The notes beneath the pieces are model-generated. The model had not been told where the DNA came from. It saw only the letters and a list, made by a program, of their open reading frames with translations, and made no database searches. Below, piece by piece: positions 16,214 to 24,391 of a stretch of 37,858 nt of DNA (the first letter of the stretch is position 1; the number at the start of each line of letters is the position of its first letter). The translations under genes and the position numbers were made by a program. This DNA is from a virus, in the IMG/VR virus record IMGVR_UViG_3300025520_000136, positions 1 to 37,858 of that record; one strand, 5' to 3'.

Positions 16214-16624
16214 TTACTGGAACTCGACCCAGACGCCCTGGGCGTCCACGTCAAAGCAGATACCGGCTGCGGGGCGCGCACCGGCGTTGTTGGTCTTGGC
16301 GACGGTCTGGTCATCGACGACATAGACAGTCTTGCCGATCTCGGTCCGGGCGATCAGGTCCCCGGCCGCGGAATTGGCAAAGCGGAAGATCCCGCGCTTG
16401 ACGTCGATCGACACCGCGCCATTGGCGCCGCCGGTGTTATCGACGGTTTCTTCCGCGCGGCCGATCGTGACGTTCGCGGCCGTGGCGCTGGCCGACGCGG
16501 CGTAACCGGCCGCTGTGATCTGGACCATGCCGCCCTGGATGATCTTGCCATTGGCAGGCAGCGGGATGCGGCGCTTGTCGCCAAGCGCTTCGGGCGTATT
16601 GCGCCCTGCGGTGAGAGCAGCCAT
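16214..16624 (-). CDS. capsid decoration / DUF2190-like head protein, 136 aa
   Basis: A small beta-rich, Ala/Gly-rich protein between gene I and the major capsid gene, where Mu relatives encode a head decoration or DUF2190-like protein. Short strands alternate with turns (AAGYAASASATAAN, VTIGRAEE, IGKTVYVVDD, GVWVEFQ), and no helix of note is seen. The ATG overlaps the stop of gene I. It most likely coats or stabilises the shell. Confidence 0.72.
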   Translation of the reverse strand: MAALTAGRNTPEALGDKRRIPLPANGKIIQGGMVQITAAGYAASASATAANVTIGRAEETVDNTGGANGAVSIDVKRGIFRFANSAAGDLIARTEIGKTVYVVDDQTVAKTNNAGARPAAGICFDVDAQGVWVEFQ

Positions 16625-17118
16625 CAGATCGCTTCCTTCTTCTGACCGCCGGCCTTCAGGCTCTCGCGGTATTCGTCTTCATTGATGCCCATCAGCGCAA
16701 TGACCTGACGGTCGGTCGCGTCCAGGTCACTGGCGGCGGGGGCCGGGGCTTCACCCGTGATCACTGCGCCTTGCTCAACCTTGGCCATGGCCGCGATCAG
16801 CTTCTGCGCGGTGGCGGGGTCCTGCATGTGCAGCCCGATGTATTCATCGCGGACCGGCTTCAGGCCCACGCGCCCCTCGGCGATCGCCGCGTCGATGAAC
16901 GCCACAGCGGCATCGCGCTTACGCTCACCCTGCAGCTGGTTCAGCGCCTGCGCGGTCTGCGTCAGCTCGCTCTGCAGCGCCACGAATGCCGGGTGCTCGA
17001 TCACTGCGCTTTGCGGCGCGGTTGCGGTCATTTTTGCCGAAAGCGCCGCCTCGATGGCGTCGTCGTCGGCAGTGCCGTCGAGCCCCAGGAGCTCGATCAG
17101 CTTCGCTTTCCAATCCAT
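16624..17118 (-). CDS. Z: scaffold protein from an internal start in gene I (Mu gpZ type), 164 aa
   Basis: Inside gene I, residue Met160 (MDWKAKLIELLGLDG) is preceded by a very strong ribosome-binding sequence, CGGAGGAAA, eight bases before the ATG. That is stronger than the site in front of the full-length gene. The resulting protein is helical and acidic, as scaffolds are, and lacks the protease domain. Mu makes gpZ the same way. Presence of this product is inferred. Confidence 0.7.
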   Translation of the reverse strand: MDWKAKLIELLGLDGTADDDAIEAALSAKMTATAPQSAVIEHPAFVALQSELTQTAQALNQLQGERKRDAAVAFIDAAIAEGRVGLKPVRDEYIGLHMQDPATAQKLIAAMAKVEQGAVITGEAPAPAASDLDATDRQVIALMGINEDEYRESLKAGGQKKEAI

Positions 17119-17595
17119 GCTGGTTTCCTCCGAATGCAGGGCCGTCAGCCCCACCAGGTTTGGGGTGTTGGTCAGGCTGGCGCGCAGCACGCCCAGGACG
17201 CGGTTGTCCTCGGAATGCATGATCACCGGGCTGATCCCTCGGTAAGCCTTGCCTGCCATCAGGCGCTGGCCCTCCTCGGTCCATTCGACACGGCCCCACA
17301 GGCCGTCCGCGCGCGCCTGCAGCTCGACGATCCAGCCACGCGCCGGGGCGGGCAGCCCCAGCGGGGCCGCCTTGTCCGTCGAATGACACTCGTCGAGCGG
17401 CAGCTTCTCGCCAGCGCGCAGCGCACCCGCGATCACCGCCATCGATGCGACGCGATACGGGCCGCGTCCGTCGTGGGTATGGATCGCACCAGCGGGCAGC
17501 AGGTGAACCCATTCGGGCACGCCTGCTTCGTCCGCGATCAGGACCGCCGCACACAGGGCGGTCTGGGCTGCAAGGGTTGAGGTTTTCCGCGTCAT
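16624..17595 (-). CDS. I: head maturation protease with scaffold domain (Mu gpI type), 323 aa
   Basis: The N-terminal ~155 residues form the Mu I protease domain: WVHLLPAGAIHTHDGRGPY near 29-47, a conserved DECHSTDKA around 68-76, then the GWIVELQ, GLWGRVEWT and YRGISPVI segments. The Asp-Glu-Cys-His stretch probably contains active-site residues. After residue 160 comes a helical scaffold (coiled-coil-like around 180-230). In Mu the full protein cleaves the scaffold, which is also made separately from an internal start. The ATG at 17595 lies about 30 bases after the candidate late promoter. The last codon overlaps the decoration gene. Confidence 0.88.
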   Translation of the reverse strand: MTRKTSTLAAQTALCAAVLIADEAGVPEWVHLLPAGAIHTHDGRGPYRVASMAVIAGALRAGEKLPLDECHSTDKAAPLGLPAPARGWIVELQARADGLWGRVEWTEEGQRLMAGKAYRGISPVIMHSEDNRVLGVLRASLTNTPNLVGLTALHSEETSMDWKAKLIELLGLDGTADDDAIEAALSAKMTATAPQSAVIEHPAFVALQSELTQTAQALNQLQGERKRDAAVAFIDAAIAEGRVGLKPVRDEYIGLHMQDPATAQKLIAAMAKVEQGAVITGEAPAPAASDLDATDRQVIALMGINEDEYRESLKAGGQKKEAI

Positions 17596-17616
17596 CGGAA
17601 AGGCTCTGCGCCTTCC

Positions 17617-17660
17617 GGACCGCTAAAAATATGGCCGCGCAGGCGGGCCTGAAACCCGAA
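17617..17660 (-). promoter_or_regulatory. candidate late promoter PI upstream of gene I
   Basis: On the minus strand TTTC, one variable base and the 20-bp block GGCCCGCCTGCGCGGCCATA (17649-17630) are followed by an AT-rich TATTTTTA (17631-17624), a possible -10. The same block occurs upstream of the lysozyme gene. The arms GGCC...GGCC make it an imperfect dyad, a likely binding site for a Mor/C-type dimer. It sits about 30 bases from the gene I start. Confidence 0.6.
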
Positions 17661-17718
17661 AGCGCGGCGCTATGGCTTCCTGATGGCCGGATCGCCCGGC
17701 AAAATCAACCGGGCAAAA

Positions 17719-18222
17719 TCATCCTACGCCCGGTTCGCCCAGCTGCTGTGCCAGGTACTCGTCCGCAATCTCCACGATCTTGCGGCCGTCCTCGTCCGAA
17801 ACGCCCAGCCAGGGCCGCGCCGGGATATCGCCGAACGGGATTGGCAGCCCGCTCTTCGTCGATCCGAACGCCCCCTTGCGCGCGCCGTGCTGCATCACCC
17901 CGGAATAGATCAGCGCCGATCCAATCACCACGCCATCTCGGCTGACGAACTTCTTGATCTGCCGTGAGAGGGCTCTGCCGGGGCCAATCAGCGGGCGTGA
18001 GAGGCTCCCGTAACCCATGCGCTTGTACCGCGCGAGCGTGCCTGCGCTCTTCGGTGCCCAGGCCGTGCCGTCCGGGCCGATGCCCTTCAGGAACCGCTGG
18101 CGCGTGGCCTGGATCATGTACTCGCCGATCTCGTCGTGCATCGGCTGCGGGTCTTCCAGCGCCGCGATCGCGCGCCGGATCGCCTCGGTCGCGGGGGCAT
18201 GGTTGAATTCGATGCGGATCAC
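17719..18222 (-). CDS. G: Mu gpG-like virion morphogenesis protein, 167 aa
   Basis: Matches the phage virion morphogenesis family (Mu gpG, Phage_tail_S): an N-terminal IRIEFNHAPATEA strand-helix, a helical segment with EIGEYMIQATRQRF, the conserved GPDGTAWAPKS loop and C-terminal PARPWLGVSDED. These proteins act in head-tail joining or tail completion. The GTG at 18222 gives a family-like N-terminus and has an AGAGG about 11 bases upstream; an ATG at 18270 would add 16 residues without a recognisable ribosome-binding site. The gene is followed by the PI element. Confidence 0.83.
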   Translation of the reverse strand: MIRIEFNHAPATEAIRRAIAALEDPQPMHDEIGEYMIQATRQRFLKGIGPDGTAWAPKSAGTLARYKRMGYGSLSRPLIGPGRALSRQIKKFVSRDGVVIGSALIYSGVMQHGARKGAFGSTKSGLPIPFGDIPARPWLGVSDEDGRKIVEIADEYLAQQLGEPGVG

Positions 18223-18316
18223 GGCTATTCTGGCCTCTGTCGAGTGGCGACCTTGGAAATCGGAATCCATGACGCCACGGCTTCGTGCTGCGAATGAGGG
18301 GCGCTCCGACCCTCCG

Positions 18317-19579
18317 TCACTCGACAGTCCCGCTCAGAACAATCAGATCACCGGCCTTTACCCGCCGCCGCACATCCACGATGTCAGGCTGATAGGCCGA
18401 TCGCACAAAGTTGCTCTGAACCTTCGAACGCTCCACTTTGCGCCAATAGTTCACTGCGATCGCCAACTGGGGGGCGCGGCCCGCCGTGTTGGTCGCCAGC
18501 ACATAGATCAGCCGCCCCGTCTTGCTGTCATACAGCACCGCTTGGGGTGAACGCATCAGCACCGGCAAATTCTCAACGACATCGTCTGGCAAGGCGTCAC
18601 CAGCCCGGCGATGGCGCTCAAACTTGGGCCCCTTGATCAGGCCGGGGTTAAACCAGATTTCTGCGCTTGCCGGGGCCTGATCCAACTTGGTCAGCGCTTC
18701 CACGTCCGCAATCCGCAATGTTCCCAGCAAAGCCGGATCATGCCGGGTTCCGGCCCGCGTATCGCTGACCCATCGCGACCACGGCTCGGCGATTTGCTGC
18801 TGGAACTCTTCGCCGAACGCAGCCCCGATGGGCGCGGGCCACTGCTCGATCTTGCGCGCCAGCGCGTTCACCGCGTCGGCCACGCTGGCACCCGGCGCAT
18901 AGTCCCAGCCTTTGCCGATCCCCACCGGCGCGCCGGTCTTCGGATCGCGCGCGTTCCAGCCCTCCGGCAGCCGCTTGTCCGGATCGCCACCCATTCGCCG
19001 GACACCGGCGGCCGTGCGCGCGCCCACGGCATAGCAGCTGCAGCCCCAGTCGCTTGGCGGATAATGCGTGGTCCAGAACGCGTGGTCCGGCGGCAGGGCC
19101 ACGCCGTCCCATGACAGGTGCGCCGGGCGCGGCTCCAGGCTGCCGCCGTGGCGATAGACCCAGAACGGATAATTCCCCGCCTTCAGCTGGGCGAACCGCC
19201 CGGCGGAATAGCTGGTGTAGGAATTGGTGCGATAGATCACGCGCACGCGCCAGGCTTCGCCCTTGACCGATCCCTCGCCGGTCCAGCCGGTCCAGCCATT
19301 GCGGGCGACAATCGCGTTGAAGTCGCGCCGGAAGTCCTCGATCCCGCGCCCTTCGGCGATGGCCTTGTCCACTGCGCTGGCAAGGTCGGACAGCAGGTCC
19401 GCCTCCATCGCCCCGGCCACCATGAACGCCTGGTCATGCGCTGCGCCCTGCAGATCGTCCCAGCGCCGGGTCGGCACCAGGTTGCCCAGCTTGCGCCGAA
19501 AGAATGCGACCTGTTCGGCAAACGGCTCGCCGAACACGCCGGAAACTGCGCTGGGGTGGGTCGGCTGCGGCCCGGCCAT
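18317..19579 (-). CDS. F: Mu gpF-like minor head protein with C-terminal nuclease-like domain, 420 aa
   Basis: Residues about 1-240 match the head-morphogenesis family (Mu gpF, SPP1 gp7): FAEQVAFFRRKLGNLVPTRRW, then VRVIYRTNSYTSYSAGR around 112-128, a SDWGCSCYAV cysteine motif and WNARDPKTG. Residues about 305-420 form a separate domain (IWFNPGLIKGPKFERH, LPDDVVENLPVLM, then AVLYDSKTGR and a KVERSKVQSNFVRSAY basic strand). This resembles the phage Barnase-EndoU-ColicinE5/RelE-like (PBECR) nuclease domains often fused to gpF-like proteins. Such a domain could be injected with the DNA. The stop of the portal gene is three bases upstream. Confidence 0.85.
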   Translation of the reverse strand: MAGPQPTHPSAVSGVFGEPFAEQVAFFRRKLGNLVPTRRWDDLQGAAHDQAFMVAGAMEADLLSDLASAVDKAIAEGRGIEDFRRDFNAIVARNGWTGWTGEGSVKGEAWRVRVIYRTNSYTSYSAGRFAQLKAGNYPFWVYRHGGSLEPRPAHLSWDGVALPPDHAFWTTHYPPSDWGCSCYAVGARTAAGVRRMGGDPDKRLPEGWNARDPKTGAPVGIGKGWDYAPGASVADAVNALARKIEQWPAPIGAAFGEEFQQQIAEPWSRWVSDTRAGTRHDPALLGTLRIADVEALTKLDQAPASAEIWFNPGLIKGPKFERHRRAGDALPDDVVENLPVLMRSPQAVLYDSKTGRLIYVLATNTAGRAPQLAIAVNYWRKVERSKVQSNFVRSAYQPDIVDVRRRVKAGDLIVLSGTVE

Positions 19580-19582
19580 GGC

Positions 19583-21169
19583 TTACTCCGCTTCCTCGGC
19601 CGCGTCGGCCATGCCCGCCGCTTGCGCCGCCGCGATCCCGCCCGCGATCACTTCGGCCAGCGCAGCCCGGCCGTCCAGCGTGCCGAACGCCGCGCTCAAC
19701 ATCTCGCGCAGCTCGCCCAGGTCTGTGGCCCGTTCCAGCATCACGCCGATCGATGCGGTCATCTCGTCTATCGGGGGCTGCCCCGCGCGTTGCATTGCGC
19801 GGGCGATCTGCCCCGCAGGATGCAACGGCGTTGCGGGCTCTTCAGCCTGCGCCGCGATCGCGGGCCGGGGCACAGCCGCCGGTTCGGGCTCTGGCGTCGG
19901 CTGCGGCCCGGCCGGTGCCAGCACCTGCTCGTCCGCGCCTGGCTCTGACAGCCCGAACTTGTCGCGGACTTCCGACTGGCCCACCCGCAGGCCCAGCGGA
20001 ACCAGCTTGGCCAGGCTGTCGGTCAACTGTGACAGGTCCTCGCGCTTGGGCCGGGCAATCACCAGGCGCGGATAGGCCTTCTGCGGCCCGAACTCCAGAT
20101 CGATCCAGGCGCGGATCAGGTCGCGGTTCAGCACGGCCGAGACCGACTTGCAGTCGGCGGTCTCGATATCCTCCTGCACCTGGCGGTGTTCCTGGCTGAC
20201 CGCGTGGCCGCCAGAAATCGCGTCGGTCGTGGTGGTCTGCCCCAGCACGGCCTTCGACACCTGCCGGTCGAGCCAGTCGGCCCGGCGCTCGTACAGCTCG
20301 GACCCGGCCGTGACGTTCTTGGCCTCGACGAACTCCATCTCCATCGAGGACGGAATGATCGCGGCGCAGTCCCCGGCGATATTGGCCACCGCGCGGAACA
20401 GCGTGGCCTTGTCCTCCTTGGTCGCACCTTCGTGGAACTTGCCCAGCCGCACCGGCTGGCCATAGGTCTGGGTGAAGATCGCCCAGTCGCGCTGGGTATA
20501 GGCCTTGAACATCCACGACCACACCGCCAGCCGCGCCAGCCCGCTGCGGATCGGCAGGCCCGACTTGGCCTTGATCTGGGTGGTAATGAACTTGAACGCG
20601 GGCAACGGGACGGCAGTTTCGGTTCCGTCGATCCCGCCGCGCAATAGCGGCGTGCGCAGATCCCGGCTGGCGAAAGTGAACCAGCGCGGATCGCGCCATT
20701 CCAGCCGGTTGGGCCGCCATTGCCCAGCCGACGTATCCCAGATGATCTCGGTAAAGCTGACGCCCTTGCCGATCGCGTCCAGGATATCGAACATTTCGTC
20801 GGCCAGCTCGTCACGCTTCAGCCAGTCGCGCACCATGTCGGCCATGGCCACGTCGCGGGCGTCGTCGGATGCCGCTTCGACCGTAATGTCGATCTGGGCC
20901 ACACTGCGCTTGCGGGTGGCCATGACGCCCGCATAATGGAGGTCGCGCTCCTCGATGATCTCGGCCAGCTCGAAATAGCGCAGCGGCTCGCCCTGGTCGG
21001 CTTCGCGCAGAATGTTCGCCAGCCGGTCCGGGGTCAGGCCGTCCGCAGGATAGCCAGCGAGGGGCGATCGAACACCGGCCAGCGTCGGCCCGCCGACTTC
21101 GCGCGTCAGCAGCTCGCGCTGCAAGGGTTGGCCGTACTGATCGACCAGCGTGGGGCGGGCAGCGTTCAT
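19583..21169 (-). CDS. portal protein (Mu gp29 type, DUF935), 528 aa
   Basis: Clear gp29/DUF935 portal signatures: the LANILREADQGEPLRYFELAEII region near 50-70, LHYAGVMATRKRSV around 76-90, then FTEIIWDTS, RFFxxFASRDLR-type strand WFTFASRDLR and AYTQRDWAIFTQTYGQPVRLGK around 220-245. This dodecameric ring is the DNA entry channel of the head. Residues from about 430 are Pro/Ala/Glu-rich and probably flexible, ending in an Ala-rich helix. The ATG has GGAG eight bases upstream. It follows the terminase after a 109-base gap that contains a hairpin. Confidence 0.92.
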   Translation of the reverse strand: MNAARPTLVDQYGQPLQRELLTREVGGPTLAGVRSPLAGYPADGLTPDRLANILREADQGEPLRYFELAEIIEERDLHYAGVMATRKRSVAQIDITVEAASDDARDVAMADMVRDWLKRDELADEMFDILDAIGKGVSFTEIIWDTSAGQWRPNRLEWRDPRWFTFASRDLRTPLLRGGIDGTETAVPLPAFKFITTQIKAKSGLPIRSGLARLAVWSWMFKAYTQRDWAIFTQTYGQPVRLGKFHEGATKEDKATLFRAVANIAGDCAAIIPSSMEMEFVEAKNVTAGSELYERRADWLDRQVSKAVLGQTTTTDAISGGHAVSQEHRQVQEDIETADCKSVSAVLNRDLIRAWIDLEFGPQKAYPRLVIARPKREDLSQLTDSLAKLVPLGLRVGQSEVRDKFGLSEPGADEQVLAPAGPQPTPEPEPAAVPRPAIAAQAEEPATPLHPAGQIARAMQRAGQPPIDEMTASIGVMLERATDLGELREMLSAAFGTLDGRAALAEVIAGGIAAAQAAGMADAAEEAE

Positions 21170-21225
21170 CGAAGGGTCTCCACTGGCACCTGAAATGCCT
21201 CTAAGAAGCGGTAAGAAGGCCCATA

Positions 21226-21242
21226 GGGCGCTTTGAGCGCCC
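21226..21242 (-). other. hairpin between terminase and portal genes
   Basis: A perfect 7-bp stem with a three-base loop (GGGCGCT/AGCGCCC) lies in the 109-base gap between the terminase stop and the portal start. It has no U-run, so it is a weak terminator at best. It may adjust the ratio of terminase to portal by attenuation or mRNA processing. Confidence 0.4.
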
Positions 21243-21278
21243 CCGGTGGGCTCACGGGGCGGTTATGGCGCTGGCGGG

Positions 21279-22955
21279 TCAAATTCCGCCCCCACGCAGG
21301 GAAGCCCCCAACGGGGCGCGAAACGGGTTGCCGGACGCCTCGAAATCGTCGTCGTCGCCGTTCCATGGATCGGGCTCGCGGCGGGTAATCGGCTGATAGC
21401 CATACTCGACCGCGCCCTGCCGCGACGCGTACCAGGCCAGCATGCCGGAAATGGCGGTATCGCCGTGGCGCATGAAGCCGTCGCTGCCCGCATAGCGCAT
21501 GTCGTCCGGCACTTTCACCACGCCGCCCACGAACTGCAGCGCCTGGTGGTCGCGCACGATATCGTCGTCCGCCGCAATCAGGATCGTCTGCTCGCCGAAC
21601 GCAGCGGTATAGGCCACGCCGTTTTCCCGGTACCACTGCACCGACAGTTTGATTTCCGAGATCCGCTCGCCAAACTTCTGGCGGTGGACTTCGGCCAGGT
21701 ACGCACCGTTGCCGGTCGCGTCGAACGCGCCGTGCCCGAACCGGGGCAGGCGCGGCACCACAAAGAACCCGACCTGCTTCTGGCTTTCGAACGGCAGATT
21801 GCGCAGCTCGATCACCATGCGCCAGCGCCGCCGCAGGTCCTGCTCCAGCGAAGTGATGACAATGTCCGATCCGTCGCCGCTGCGGGCAAAGTCCCAGCCC
21901 AGGTCATGCCGCCGCCGCCGGTCCAGCGCGTCGAGGTGCGGTTGCAGCACAACCTTGCACCATTCCTCCACCATCTGGTGGCGCACCCGCTCCGGCGCTT
22001 CCTTGAAGCTGTCCGGCAGGTGATAGCGGATCACCGGGATGGCGCGGTCGGTCACCTGCTCGATCACGACCCGGCTCAGCGCTGCGCCCATCGCGTCGGC
22101 GGGCACCGCGTCCAGCTCCTGCGCCATCTGCGCGGTGCGCGTGCCATAGGCTCCGCGAATGGTGTCTTCCCATTCGCGCTCGGCCTCGGCGCTCCACGTC
22201 TTGCCGCGCATCAGGCAGACCCGCCGGAACAGCCCGTTCTTCACCGCCTCTGAGAAGGGGATGAAGTGCACCTTGAAGCGGTTCTTACCGGCCCGTGCTT
22301 CGCGGATCAGTTCATTGAACGGGTTCAGCACCCCGTTGTGGCTGCTGATCACGCGGACCTTGCCGCCCCAGATCAGCAGCGCCATCACGGCATCGATCAC
22401 GGCCCGCACGTCCTTGTGGAACGCGGCCTCGTCGATCACGACGACGCCCTGCAGACCACGGATGTTTTCCGGGCGGCTCGACAGCGCCTCAACCCGGAAC
22501 CCGCTGGCAAAGGTCACCCGGAAAGCGCTGATATGCTTGCTGGTCCCGTCCTCGCGCTGGTCCTCGAACAGGAACTCCTCGATCTCGGCGGTCTCTTTGG
22601 CGACGACCTTGGCGAAGTGCGCGACATAGCCGATGAACTCGCGGCCCTTGTCCTTGGTGTCGCCGATATAGAACACGTTGTCGCCGCCCGCCGACCGGGC
22701 CGACGCGGCGATCAGCGTATCGTCCAGTGCCTCGCAGAACGTGATCCCGGTCCGGCGGCCCTTTTCCGCGATCTTCAGGTCCGACTTGTCTTCCAGCCAC
22801 ACCCGCTGGTGCTTCATCAGCACCCCTTCTGCCAGCGGGTCGAGGTCAGCCGGAATTTCCGCGCCGCGCGTCAACTCCGGCGGCAGCTGGTCGGGCTCGC
22901 GCGGCAGGACCGGGGCGGCGATATCGTCGGTATGTTCGGCGGGCGCGGCAATCAT
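21279..22955 (-). CDS. terminase large subunit (Mu gp28 type), 558 aa
   Basis: The packaging motor ATPase and nuclease. The ATPase domain has an Arg-rich Walker A, EKGRRTGIT (64-72), and Walker B VVVIDEAAFH with Asp175-Glu176. The nuclease domain begins around LGWDFARSGDGSD (352-364), where Asp355 is a likely metal ligand, and continues to AGSDGFMRHGDTAISG near the C-terminus. The R-x-x-T-G Walker variant is usual for Mu-like and P2-like terminases. The ATG overlaps the stop of a small membrane-protein gene, tying it to the small packaging genes upstream. Mu packages headfuls from its integrated ends; this family does that work. Confidence 0.93.
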   Translation of the reverse strand: MIAAPAEHTDDIAAPVLPREPDQLPPELTRGAEIPADLDPLAEGVLMKHQRVWLEDKSDLKIAEKGRRTGITFCEALDDTLIAASARSAGGDNVFYIGDTKDKGREFIGYVAHFAKVVAKETAEIEEFLFEDQREDGTSKHISAFRVTFASGFRVEALSSRPENIRGLQGVVVIDEAAFHKDVRAVIDAVMALLIWGGKVRVISSHNGVLNPFNELIREARAGKNRFKVHFIPFSEAVKNGLFRRVCLMRGKTWSAEAEREWEDTIRGAYGTRTAQMAQELDAVPADAMGAALSRVVIEQVTDRAIPVIRYHLPDSFKEAPERVRHQMVEEWCKVVLQPHLDALDRRRRHDLGWDFARSGDGSDIVITSLEQDLRRRWRMVIELRNLPFESQKQVGFFVVPRLPRFGHGAFDATGNGAYLAEVHRQKFGERISEIKLSVQWYRENGVAYTAAFGEQTILIAADDDIVRDHQALQFVGGVVKVPDDMRYAGSDGFMRHGDTAISGMLAWYASRQGAVEYGYQPITRREPDPWNGDDDDFEASGNPFRAPLGASLRGGGI

Positions 22956-23167
22956 GCGCGGGCGTCCCGGTCTGGATCGTCCAGGTCGAACAGTACCCAG
23001 TCCGTCAGGCGATAGTACGCAAACAGCAAGGCCAGCGCTGGCCAGAGCAATGCCGCCAAGATTAGCTGATATCCCTCGCTATCGCGGCGCGGCGGCATGG
23101 TGCCCAGCATCAATCCTGCGGACAGCGCCACACCCTGCAACCAAAGGCAGAAGATGACCAGCGTCAT
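22952..23167 (-). CDS. small two-span membrane protein, 71 aa
   Basis: Two hydrophobic segments are visible, residues about 2-23 (TLVIFCLWLQGVALSAGLML) and 34-52 (LILAALLWPALALLFAYYR), followed by an acidic tail rich in Asp. It overlaps both neighbours (terminase start and the preceding gene's stop). Function unknown; a second holin-like or pinholin role is possible but the gene is far from the lysis cassette. Confidence 0.62.
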   Translation of the reverse strand: MTLVIFCLWLQGVALSAGLMLGTMPPRRDSEGYQLILAALLWPALALLFAYYRLTDWVLFDLDDPDRDARA

Positions 23168-23505
23168 GCCCCATCGTCCCCGTCGCTGTCGGCAATGGTC
23201 GCGCAGCGCTCGGCCGGGGCCTCCCGGCCTGCCGCCTCGGCGGCGGCGTTGGCCAGCCCGACGGCGGCACGCGCAGAGTAACTCGCCGTCCAGCTGCTGA
23301 CCTTTCCGGCCTTGTCGAAGTAGATCGTCAGCCCCCAGCCGTTGGGATAGTTCGCCTGCGCACGCGTGAACACACCACGCCGGTGCCAGCCGACAACCTT
23401 GGTCGGCATAGCGCCGCCGCCAACCGGCGAAATTTCATGCAGCACCGGCTGCAGTTCCTGCGCATTCAGCACCTGCCGCCTGGTGGATGAACCTTGCTGC
23501 TTCAT
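23164..23505 (-). CDS. hypothetical protein in the packaging gene block, 113 aa
   Basis: No family recognised. The protein starts MKQQGSSTRRQVLNAQE, has a central strand-rich part with several aromatic residues (VVGWHRRGVFTR, then WGLTIYFDKAG and VSSWTASYSAR) and an Ala/Glu-rich acidic C-terminus (EAAGREAPAERC then DSDGDD). The ATG at 23505 overlaps the preceding stop. The neighbours are terminase subunits, so an accessory packaging role is possible. Confidence 0.6.
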   Translation of the reverse strand: MKQQGSSTRRQVLNAQELQPVLHEISPVGGGAMPTKVVGWHRRGVFTRAQANYPNGWGLTIYFDKAGKVSSWTASYSARAAVGLANAAAEAAGREAPAERCATIADSDGDDGA

Positions 23506-23732
23506 TGCGCCTGCCCCCGAATTCGTGCCTGCACCGCGCGGCCGAACGGGGTCAGCACCGGCAGCCGGTTGGCTGTGGTCATCAGCCCCTTGTCGATCAA
23601 CGCGCTGCGCAGCGGCCAATAGCCCGGCCGCATGTCCAGCACCCCGGCGTGAACGGTGCGGCGCTGCGCATCCGTCATGGTGCGCAGCGCCGCCTCGATG
23701 TCGGCGGTGGTAAAGTCGATCCCGCGCGTCAT
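23502..23732 (-). CDS. hypothetical protein, possible winged-helix fold, 76 aa
   Basis: A short, basic, helical protein (FTTADIEAALRTMTDAQRRTV, then RSALIDKGLM and LTPFGRAVQARIRG). The end, a TPFGRAV turn, recalls the wing of small winged-helix proteins, but I cannot assign a family. It lies between the gp27-like small terminase and the next small gene with ATGA overlaps on both sides. Confidence 0.6.
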   Translation of the reverse strand: MTRGIDFTTADIEAALRTMTDAQRRTVHAGVLDMRPGYWPLRSALIDKGLMTTANRLPVLTPFGRAVQARIRGQAQ

Positions 23733-24388
23733 CCGGCCAGCCCCAGCACGCCCTTGCGGATCGCGGCGACCCGCTCGGCCGACAGCCCGGCCTCGGTCGC
23801 GATGCGCTCCACGGTGTCGGCGGTCTCGATCGCCTCGGCCTGTTCGCGCGCGGCGTCGCGTTCCTTCTGCAGGCGCTCCTGCTCATCCTGTTCGCGCTGA
23901 TCCTTGCGGTCCTGCCGCTCGGCATTGGCCAACAGCAGCGTCGTGCTGGTCAGGCGCATAAGGGCCAGGCTGGCCGACGCCAGGAACTTCGGATCGGGAT
24001 CGTCCGCTGCCATGATCATCTCGGCTAGCCGGAACTTCACCAGTTCGACCGCCGCCTGCGTTGCGTCGCTGCGCTCGCCCTTGGGCAGGCGATCCAGCAC
24101 CGCCGTCGTCGCGGCGCGGGTTGCTTGCAGCTTGCGCATCTCGATCGCCAGCCGGATCGAATGGCGGCTGAACGCGCCGACGCTGACCGGCGCAATGCCA
24201 TGATCGGCCAGCATCGCATTCATCCGCCGCAGGATTTCCGCCTGCGGCATGCGCCGCTCGCGCAGCTCCGCATTCGCCCAGGCCAGCGCTTCGTCGGCCG
24301 CTTCGGGCAGCATCTCCAGCGATGACAGCCGCCCACGTCCGCGCTGGGCGCGCGCCTTGGCTTCGGTTTCAGATGGCCGCGGCGGCAC
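23729..24388 (-). CDS. terminase small subunit (Mu gp27 type, DUF3486), 219 aa
   Basis: Matches the Mu gp27/DUF3486 family: an N-terminal basic region (RGRGRLSSLEMLPE), the helix EALAWANAELRERRMPQAEILRRMNAML with HGIAPVSVGAFSRHSIRL, which is the DNA-binding helix-turn-helix (about 48-80), a middle helix and a coiled-coil-like stretch around 155-195 (QDRKDQREQDEQERLQKERD). It recognises the phage DNA for packaging together with the large subunit. It is closely linked to the gp25/gp26-like genes, as in Mu. Confidence 0.85.
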   Translation of the reverse strand: MPPRPSETEAKARAQRGRGRLSSLEMLPEAADEALAWANAELRERRMPQAEILRRMNAMLADHGIAPVSVGAFSRHSIRLAIEMRKLQATRAATTAVLDRLPKGERSDATQAAVELVKFRLAEMIMAADDPDPKFLASASLALMRLTSTTLLLANAERQDRKDQREQDEQERLQKERDAAREQAEAIETADTVERIATEAGLSAERVAAIRKGVLGLAG

Positions 24389-24391
24389 GGC

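Noticed and set aside
14966-16645. 559-codon plus-strand frame
   Set aside because: It is the shadow of the capsid, decoration and gp35-like genes; the translation is rich in His, Arg and Gly without recognisable domains and crosses several well-supported minus-strand genes.
17617-17660. Intrinsic terminator at the repeated GGCC element
   Set aside because: The pairing arms are only four bases and the T-rich stretch is short and varies between the two copies; identity of the block and its placement before late genes fit a promoter better.
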